Below, one piece after another: positions 14,376 through 20,688 of a stretch of DNA of 20,688 bases. Numbering within the stretch: position 1 is the stretch's first letter; the number at the start of each line of letters is the position of its first letter. The stretch is taken from positions 1 through 20,688 of the forward strand of contig JBCCFC010000062.1 of assembly GCA_039029935.1 (NCBI GenBank), in the 5' to 3' direction. Source of the stretch: G039029935 sp039029935 (lineage in GTDB: Bacteria; Chloroflexota; Anaerolineae; Caldilineales; Caldilineaceae). The notes beneath the pieces are model-generated. The model saw only the letters and a program-made list of their open reading frames with translations. It made no database searches and was not told where the DNA came from. The position numbers and the translations under genes were made by a program.

Positions 14376-17300
14376 TTATCGTGTAATCACGGGCAAGAAG
14401 ACCGTAAACATTGACGACTGCGACAGTGCCGCATCCTGCGCCTGTATCTGTACAGGGCCGTAGTCGACTTCTGTGCCGTCATTCTCGGTTTCGACCAGCC
14501 AATAGGTGTAGACCACGCCCGCAACAGCACTGCTATCAACAAAGCGATATTCGCCGCCATTAAAGCCCAAGGCTTCGATGAGGGACGAGGTGACTGCGAC
14601 GGCATCATTGCGGTTGCCTGTGGTGCTGCGATAGAGGTTGAACCCGTTGGTGTCAATCTCTGCCCCTGTTACCCAGCGAACATCGACGCCAAATGGCGTG
14701 TTGAAGGCGGTGAAGCTCAACAACTCAATCGCCGTTGGGTTGCCCACGCCACCGATCTCAAAGGTCGTTGGCTCGGTGTCTTGATTGTCCTCTGGCATGG
14801 GGTCCGGTGTGTCGCTCGAAATCGAAACCACATTGGTGATGTCGCTCCCTGCCAACGTGGGGTCTGTGTCGACTTCCAGCACAATTTCACCCGATTGACC
14901 CGCTGCCAATTCAGCCAATGACCAAATCAAGGTCAGGCTACCATCGTCGTTGAGTACAGGTGTTGGCGACCCTAGTGGTGGATCGGCACTGGTCACGGCA
15001 TTGAGCAAGACACCCAGCGGCAAGTCTTCCTGAATCTGTACATTAAAGGCCGTTGTTGGACCGTTGTTAGTGTACACAATCGTATAGAAGAGTTCCTCGC
15101 CCGCTGTGGCTGGGTCCTCGCTGTCCATCTTGACGATTTCCAAGTCAGCACTGGCACCTGTGTAATGGCTCATGTCGCTGTCACTGACCTGCGAATTGGG
15201 TTGCCCCACAACGTCAGCGCTCACAGTGGCGGTGTTCTCATAGGCGGTCGGCTCGGCAATACCGTTGGCCGTACAGACCATCGACTCACCAGAGGCCAAC
15301 GTTGTCTGTGGACAAGAGATGACACCCTCTTGGTCATCAGTCAACACGATGTTGGTCAGAGCGGCATCCCCCACATTGCTGACCGTGTATGCCCATGCAA
15401 TGGCATCGCCTGCGGGAATGACTGGACCCGGTGCTTCATCTGCATCCTCGCCATTGGTGGTCTTTTCGACATCAATGGCCGCGTCTTGTGGCACAATGCC
15501 TGCGTCAACATCATCTCTGTCCTCACCCACACCCAGTGGGAAGGTGGCCGTTTGGCCTGTGGTTGGGTCTGGGTCGCTGTCTAATGCATCATCTCCGCCC
15601 TGATCTTGTGGGCTAAAGGTGAAGCCGTCTGGTGCGGTGAAGATGACATAGTAGTCACCCGCTGGCACATCATCAAACAGATAGATGCCGTTTGGACCCG
15701 TTGTTGTGCTGTCAATGGGTGTGTCGTCGCTCAGATAGAGTTGAACCGCCACGCCACCGACACCGGGTTCGGGGGTGCCCTCTGGGCCATCCTGGATGCC
15801 ATCACCGTCTAAATCGCTCCAAACTGTGTCGCCAATGCTACCCAATGGTGTCAGCCCCGCATCGACATCCTCAATCACATCGCCCGGATTGACGACGATG
15901 GGGTCGGTTGTGCCGTTGGTTGGATTTGGATCACTGTCTACGGTATCAGGGGATCCCTCTGGGCCACCCTGATCCTGTGGGCTAAAGTCTGTGCCATCTG
16001 GCTCTTCAAAGACAACGGTATATGTGCCTGATGGTATATTGTCAAAGGTGTAGTTGCCATTCTCATCGGTTGGCGTCTGGTCAACAGGATCGCCGTTTTC
16101 ATCCAACAACGTCACTGTGACACCCGATACACCCGGCTCGTCTGGGTCTTGGATGCCATCTCCATCTTGGTCATCAAAGACCTGACCGCTGATTGAGCCT
16201 TGACCAATCGCCCCTGCATCAACGGTGTCATCATTTTCACCAGAGTCTAACGTGACCGTATCGCTTGTGCCTGTTGCTGGGTTAACATCGCTGTCGATTG
16301 TATCATCCCCGCCTTGGTCCTTGTCAGTAAAGATAAAGCCGTCGGGCAATTCAACAATCACAAAGTAATCGCCCGGCATCAAGCCATCAAAGCCATAGAT
16401 GCCGTCTGCCCCCGTTGTGTCTGTGTCCAGTGGCACGGTCGGTGAGATGGTGCTGTAGAGTGTGACGGTTGCGTCCTCAATGCCCGGTTCTCCGTCATCC
16501 TGAATGCCATCACCATCCAGATCATTCCAGACAAAATCACCCAAACTGGCTGGGCGAATCAGACCCGCATCCAGTGATAGGTTGGTTTCACTGATACCCA
16601 AGTTGACGACATCGGTTGTACCAGTAGTGCCATTGGCATCAGGGACGGCATCGCTGTCATCCTCGTCATCTGGCCCTTGATTGGGCAGGGTAAACGAGAA
16701 GCCGTTTGGCAGTGTAAAGACGATTTGATATTGTCCCGCTGCCAGCGGTGTGAACAGGTAGAGCCCATTGCTGTCCGTAGTCGTCTCCTCCAAAAGCGTA
16801 CCACCAGCGGTAAAGAGTTCAACCTTGACATCAGCCACACCCGGTTCGTTGTCATCCTGCACACCATCACCGTTGAGGTCTTCCCAGACAAAGTTGCCGA
16901 TGGTGCCGGGCTTGCTGAGAAGGCGGTCAACAAAGCCTGCATCAACCGTATCATTGTATTCGCCTGCGGCAACGGTCACGATATCTGAGCGTCCACTGCT
17001 AGGGTTGGCATCGCTGTCCAGCGCATCATCACCACCTTCATCCTTAAGCGTAAACTCGGTGTCCAAGTCTGGTGGTGTAAAGCGTACACGATAGCTGCCC
17101 GCCTCGACGCCAAAGAAGCGATAGGCTCCTGTGCTGTCCGTGACAATCGAATCTAGTACCTCGCCCACAAGATTGAGTAGCTCCACTTGGATGCCCGGAA
17201 AACCGGGTTCGCCATCATCCTGAATGCCATTGATGTTGACATCGGCCCACACCATGTCGCCAATCGAGGCAAACTGTGCGCCGTCCGGCGGTGATGTGCG

Positions 17301-20300
17301 ATACCATGCATTGTCGGGGATAGGGTCGAGTTGCTGGTTGGAGTTGGCGATGTAGACTTCGGGGCTGGCGATGTTTTCAAGGCCATCGGGTACGTTGTCG
17401 GCGGGTGAATTAAATTCACAGAACTGTGTGAACCCAGCCGGCACGATGAGGGGCAAGCCACAATGGTCGGACAGATTGGTTGTGCTGTCAAAGACACTGT
17501 CGCTCAGTTTGTTCCACAGCAAATCAACAGACCCTGTGTTTTCCAAGATATATTCAAATTTGAGCGTTTCACCTGCATTGACCAAGACCGCATTTGCCAA
17601 TGCGTTGGCATCATTGTCGTTGATGGTCTTGGTAAAGTCATATTGTGCCTCATCTTGATTACCTACCTGTTGCGGTGTAATCGTCACCTTTAAGACATCC
17701 TCAGAAAGCAGATAGGTCCATGAGCCGATGTCTGCAATCCGCACCGTGCCATCCCCTTCGTCGTCACCCGTGTTGGGGTCTGCCTGACGTGGTGGTTGGT
17801 CTGGCCCGGCAGCGCCCGCTTGGTTGCGCTCTGTGCCTGCATCCCAAGGAATAAACTCGGCAGCGATGTCGGCAGCAATATCGGATTCGCTGCGACGGTT
17901 GCCATTCTCATCCAGAAGACGCACACCCGCTGGACCAAAGGCCAAGAAGGTGTCGTTGGATGGCACAATCATCGACGCAAGGCTAAAGTATGGATGGGCT
18001 GCATCTGGTGTGACGATAAAGCGATACGCGCCGCCATCAGCGATAGGTCCAGCAGCATCTGCACCGACTGGAATCGCACGCACACCACTACGCCCAACAC
18101 CAACAGCCGCACCGAATTCATCGACAAGTATGCTCGTATCGCCATCTTCGGCTAGTGCCTCTAACCCCGGTGTCGCTGGTTTGCCCACCTCAAAGAGTTG
18201 ATACAGGCCATTGTGGGTAGCATAGGCGACAGGGGTCAAGATGCCCGGATAGACGGTGCTACCACTGGTGTTGCTCAAAGTGACGGTGAACGAGTCGTCA
18301 TGCGGTCCATGCTCAATGGTCAAATCAGCAAAGCCGCCAGAAACGCTGACACGTGCATTGTTGGTGCCGTCCAAATCGTTCGTGCTGTCATTATAGATGC
18401 GTACACCGACGATGGGGTCGGCGGGTCCCGTGTTGGGTCCTGCTTGACGTGGTGCTTGGTTCGGTCCAACACCGGGGACCTCATTGGCCTCTGTGCCAGC
18501 ATCCCATGTTGCCAGCTCACGTTCTACGTCATCCATAACATCCGCTGCCGGACGTGGGTTGCCCTGATCGTCCATGAGGTTGACCCCCATTGGGCTAAAG
18601 GCAAGGAAGACATCGTTGCTCTCGACCACCATCATGGCAATGGTCAGGTATGGCGTCTGTGCGCTTGGTGTCACGTTGAAGGTGAACGATTCGCCTTGGA
18701 AGGCTGGACCTGGGTCGTCGCCCGGACGTTGGTCTGTGATGGCCTGTGCGCCGACAGAGCCGATGCCCGATGCACCTGTGTGTTCACCCACAAGCCCTGC
18801 TGGAGAGCCATCCTCGGCCAATGTTTCCAAGTCTGCGGAGGCGGCTGCACCTGTGGTAAAGAGCGACCATGTGTTGTCGTGGGTCGCATAGAAAATGGGT
18901 GCAATCGGTGTGATAATGGCCCCTTTATTGGCAGCATCATTGGTCACAACAAAGGTGTATGTGCCATTCTGTTCTGTGACAGCAATGTCCACGATGCCAC
19001 CCGGTGTTGGATAGCTGCGCGTACTGTTAACAAAGGCTGAGACACCCGATTCGCCGGGACCCGTGTTGGCATCCCCTTGACGGATGACCTGATTGGGTCC
19101 GGTCAACAAGGCTTCATTGCGCTCTGTGCCAGCATCCCATAAATCACTCAGGTCGCTGATGTCACCGCTGATGGGGTCGCCATTGCTGTCAAAGAGCTTG
19201 ATACCCACATCAACGGGACCCGCAAAAATGTCGTTGGATTGAACCAACATAGTGGCAAAGGAAAGCCGCCCGGCATCCGGCGTGGTCGTGATCATAAACT
19301 CATAGGCTTGTCCCGGCAGGATTGGCCCCGGTGCATTGCCATCGACTGGTGTATTAAAGACGCCGGATGAGGCCACACCGTCACGGCTACCCAAGAATGG
19401 AACCAAATTGGCCGTGTTGCCATCTTCGGCAATCGCTTCCAACCCTTGACCTCGGTCAGGGCGACCAATCGTAAAGAGCGGTCGGCTGGCGTCATGCACA
19501 GCCCATACACCGGGTGAGAATGGCGATGGTATGCCGCTCTTGCCAGAGATGTTTTCCAGACGCACCAGGAACTCGGTGGCTGGGTACGACGCATCGTCAG
19601 GTAACTCATCATTCGCCTCCAAGGTGATCACGTCTGCCAGTGGCATCAACGTAATCCGTGCGATTTCTGGCGTCTCTGGATAGTCCCACACAGGGTCATC
19701 GCTGGGGTCATCAAAGAGCAGTACAAGGCCGGGCCCTTCATCTGCACCTGTGTTGGATCCCGCCTGACGTGGTGGTTGGTCTGGCCCAGCAGCACCCGCT
19801 TGGTTACGCTCAACACCCGCATCCCACGCAATAAACTCAGCCGCAATCTCGGCGGCAATATCATCAACGCTGCGACGGTTGCCATTTTCATCTAATAGGT
19901 TAATGCCCGCTGGGCCAAAGGCCAAGAAGGTGTCGTTGGATGGCACAATCATCGAGGCCAATGTCAGATAGGGGTAGGCGGCATTGACGGTGATATCGGC
20001 GACAAATGTACCGCCTGCCGTGATTGGACCCGCACCCGTGACACCGGAGCTAAGTACGCCACCTGCTGCTTCAAATTCAGCTATCAACGTGGCTGGGTCG
20101 CCATCCTCAGAGAGTGATTCTAAGCCTGGTGTAGCTGCTTCGCCCACTGTAAACAGATTGTAAGAAGAATCATGGACCGCCCACGCCATCGGTGTCAACA
20201 CACCGGGATAGACAGTCGTATCGCTGGTGTTTTCCAATGTCACCACAAAGGACAATGGATCAGGGCCATAAGCAATGGTCAGGTCGGCAAACCCACCGGA

Positions 20301-20688
20301 AACGGCCACGCGTGCCTGTGACTGTTCAAGATCATTGGTTGGGTCACTGTAAATACGCACACCGCTGATCGGGTCGTCGTCACCCGTATTGGCCCCAGCT
20401 TGACGAGGTGCTTGGTTGATACCCACACCCGGCACTTCATTGGCCTCTGTGCCTGCATCCCAAACCGCCAGATTGCGACGAATGGCCGCCTCAATTGCCG
20501 CCACAGGACGTGGATTGCCCGCTGCGTCTACAAAACGAATGCCGTGTTCATCTGGCGACAAAAAGGCATCGTTGGTCTCGACCACCATCATGGCAAAGGT
20601 GACTGTTCTTCTTGGGGAGTTAGTGACGACAGGCGATGCAGTGGACGCCGTCAAAGAGAGCATGGCCAAGGATCGAGAAGCGACAGAC
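14376..20688 (-). CDS. Giant secreted multidomain protein: tandem Spondin_N units, SdrD-B repeats, DUF11 (5' partial)
   Basis: At least 2,097 residues; the frame stays open to the window edge, so the N-terminus is missing. Numbering is from TTG 20669, which is probably not the true start. Residues ~20-990 hold five Spondin_N-like units. Each has a (S/T)NDxF strand, WDAGTE/VxNx, a PxQxxRQxxxNTG motif, then AxHD, a lobe of the form AxxxLExLxEDG, and an F/L-S-x-A-x-M strand. Residues ~990-1130 are a beta-rich linker with two Cys. Residues ~1133-1723 are five SdrD-B/Cna-B-like domains of ~118 residues with DxDGDGIQDxxEPG motifs suited to Ca binding. Residues ~1730-1970 are two DUF11-like domains, the first with a ISCP...MVCTA Cys pair. 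Residues ~1975-2085 are an FN3-like sandwich (WVTGAEIDTNGFNLYRS). The protein ends in TVFLPVITR with no LPXTG or C-terminal membrane helix. Such domains occur in secreted and cell-surface proteins; adhesion or matrix binding is inferred. A signal peptide is expected beyond the edge. Confidence 0.85.
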   Translation of the reverse strand, partial: SVASRSLAMLSLTASTASPVVTNSPRRTVTFAMMVVETNDAFLSPDEHGIRFVDAAGNPRPVAAIEAAIRRNLAVWDAGTEANEVPGVGINQAPRQAGANTGDDDPISGVRIYSDPTNDLEQSQARVAVSGGFADLTIAYGPDPLSFVVTLENTSDTTVYPGVLTPMAWAVHDSSYNLFTVGEAATPGLESLSEDGDPATLIAEFEAAGGVLSSGVTGAGPITAGGTFVADITVNAAYPYLTLASMIVPSNDTFLAFGPAGINLLDENGNRRSVDDIAAEIAAEFIAWDAGVERNQAGAAGPDQPPRQAGSNTGADEGPGLVLLFDDPSDDPVWDYPETPEIARITLMPLADVITLEANDELPDDASYPATEFLVRLENISGKSGIPSPFSPGVWAVHDASRPLFTIGRPDRGQGLEAIAEDGNTANLVPFLGSRDGVASSGVFNTPVDGNAPGPILPGQAYEFMITTTPDAGRLSFATMLVQSNDIFAGPVDVGIKLFDSNGDPISGDISDLSDLWDAGTERNEALLTGPNQVIRQGDANTGPGESGVSAFVNSTRSYPTPGGIVDIAVTEQNGTYTFVVTNDAANKGAIITPIAPIFYATHDNTWSLFTTGAAASADLETLAEDGSPAGLVGEHTGASGIGSVGAQAITDQRPGDDPGPAFQGESFTFNVTPSAQTPYLTIAMMVVESNDVFLAFSPMGVNLMDDQGNPRPAADVMDDVERELATWDAGTEANEVPGVGPNQAPRQAGPNTGPADPIVGVRIYNDSTNDLDGTNNARVSVSGGFADLTIEHGPHDDSFTVTLSNTSGSTVYPGILTPVAYATHNGLYQLFEVGKPATPGLEALAEDGDTSILVDEFGAAVGVGRSGVRAIPVGADAAGPIADGGAYRFIVTPDAAHPYFSLASMIVPSNDTFLAFGPAGVRLLDENGNRRSESDIAADIAAEFIPWDAGTERNQAGAAGPDQPPRQADPNTGDDEGDGTVRIADIGSWTYLLSEDVLKVTITPQQVGNQDEAQYDFTKTINDNDANALANAVLVNAGETLKFEYILENTGSVDLLWNKLSDSVFDSTTNLSDHCGLPLIVPAGFTQFCEFNSPADNVPDGLENIASPEVYIANSNQQLDPIPDNAWYRTSPPDGAQFASIGDMVWADVNINGIQDDGEPGFPGIQVELLNLVGEVLDSIVTDSTGAYRFFGVEAGSYRVRFTPPDLDTEFTLKDEGGDDALDSDANPSSGRSDIVTVAAGEYNDTVDAGFVDRLLSKPGTIGNFVWEDLNGDGVQDDNEPGVADVKVELFTAGGTLLEETTTDSNGLYLFTPLAAGQYQIVFTLPNGFSFTLPNQGPDDEDDSDAVPDANGTTGTTDVVNLGISETNLSLDAGLIRPASLGDFVWNDLDGDGIQDDGEPGIEDATVTLYSTISPTVPLDTDTTGADGIYGFDGLMPGDYFVIVELPDGFIFTDKDQGGDDTIDSDVNPATGTSDTVTLDSGENDDTVDAGAIGQGSISGQVFDDQDGDGIQDPDEPGVSGVTVTLLDENGDPVDQTPTDENGNYTFDNIPSGTYTVVFEEPDGTDFSPQDQGGPEGSPDTVDSDPNPTNGTTDPIVVNPGDVIEDVDAGLTPLGSIGDTVWSDLDGDGIQDGPEGTPEPGVGGVAVQLYLSDDTPIDSTTTGPNGIYLFDDVPAGDYYVIFTAPDGFTFSPQDQGGDDALDSDPDPTTGQTATFPLGVGEDRDDVDAGIVPQDAAIDVEKTTNGEDADEAPGPVIPAGDAIAWAYTVSNVGDAALTNIVLTDDQEGVISCPQTTLASGESMVCTANGIAEPTAYENTATVSADVVGQPNSQVSDSDMSHYTGASADLEIVKMDSEDPATAGEELFYTIVYTNNGPTTAFNVQIQEDLPLGVLLNAVTSADPPLGSPTPVLNDDGSLTLIWSLAELAAGQSGEIVLEVDTDPTLAGSDITNVVSISSDTPDPMPEDNQDTEPTTFEIGGVGNPTAIELLSFTAFNTPFGVDVRWVTGAEIDTNGFNLYRSTTGNRNDAVAVTSSLIEALGFNGGEYRFVDSSAVAGVVYTYWLVETENDGTEVDYGPVQIQAQDAALSQSSMFTVFLPVITR
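15488..17270 (-). repeat. Five tandem SdrD-B coding repeats of about 357 nt
   Basis: Repeats start near 17270, 16909, 16552, 16200 and 15843 (spacing 361, 357, 352 and 357 nt). Each encodes S-(I/L)-x-x-x-V-(W/F)-x-D, then the DGDGIQD-type loop, a GxYxF strand, and an end in DAG. The second unit reads NGDGVQDDNEPG and the first NINGIQDDGEPG, so the acidic positions vary, the first unit being weakest. The unit length is typical for SdrD-B domains. Confidence 0.85.
17750..20625 (-). repeat. Five tandem Spondin_N-like coding repeats (208-230 residues each), order A-B-C-A'-B'
   Basis: The WDAGTE-type motif recurs at nt ~20450, 19815, 19125, 18495 and 17835, and the NTG motif at ~20391, 19749, 19060, 18437 and 17768, giving periods of 642, 689, 623 and 669 nt. 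Units 1 and 4 resemble each other (WDAGTEANEVPGVG) and units 2 and 5 are nearly identical (DTFLAFGPAG, ERNQAGAAGPDQPPRQA), while unit 3 is distinct. A 41-nt tract is identical at 17935-17975 and 19915-19955, showing a duplication of about 1.98 kb. The right-most unit is cut by the window edge. Confidence 0.8.

Noticed and set aside
14376..14420. LPXTG sortase signal or C-terminal membrane anchor in the giant secreted protein
   Set aside because: Neither an LPXTG motif nor a hydrophobic helix with basic tail is present; only the short FLPVITR tail.
18198..19040. 280-residue plus-strand open frame opposite the spondin repeats
   Set aside because: Long, but it is antisense to a clearly conserved repeat protein, its Cys/Trp/Gly-rich composition is typical of antisense translation, and no family is recognisable.

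Overview
The window looks like a piece of a Chloroflexota genome, possibly Anaerolineae, Caldilineae or a related lineage. This is inferred from three things: very long BTAD/NB-ARC/TPR and kinase/ATPase/TPR signalling proteins, a huge secreted SdrD-B/DUF11 protein ending in a short FLPVITR-type tail, and short AGGTTGC-type intergenic repeats. No ribosomal or other phylogenetic marker is present, so the assignment is moderate. Only five real protein genes are supported. Almost every other open frame is a shadow of these large genes.

Region 1 (1-358) is an AT-rich leader with an extended -10 promoter, three tandem 12-bp repeats and two small inverted repeats. Region 2 (359-12046, + strand) is a compact run of three giant paralogous signalling genes. 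The first is an AfsR-like transcription factor (winged helix + BTAD + NB-ARC ATPase + TPR). The second and third are tandem Ser/Thr protein kinases fused to an AAA/STAND-type ATPase and a TPR array (PknK-like). All three share the same roughly 595-residue C-terminal TPR half, joined to two different N-terminal output modules. In Streptomyces the kinase AfsK phosphorylates AfsR, so a regulator/kinase operon in which every member carries the same presumed sensor half is the most interesting system here.

Region 3 (12047-14375) holds a convergent AAA-ATPase-like/PD-(D/E)XK gene (- strand) bracketed on both sides by AGGTTGC heptamer arrays. Next to it is a 159-bp palindromic MITE-like element with 31-bp imperfect terminal inverted repeats, then a hairpin terminator for the gene beyond.

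Region 4 (14376-20688, - strand) is a 5'-truncated giant secreted protein of more than 2,100 residues. It has five tandem Spondin_N-like units arranged A-B-C-A'-B', five SdrD-B domains with Ca-binding-type DxDGDGxQD motifs, two DUF11-like domains, a beta-sandwich domain and a short C-terminal tail. Its true N-terminus lies beyond the right edge of the window.

Working model (inference): the three-gene block is a cytoplasmic sensory system that integrates a signal through TPR/NTPase modules. Its outputs would be phosphorylation (genes 2 and 3) and transcription (gene 1). The AAA/PD-(D/E)XK gene and the MITE look like later insertions between this block and the surface-protein gene.
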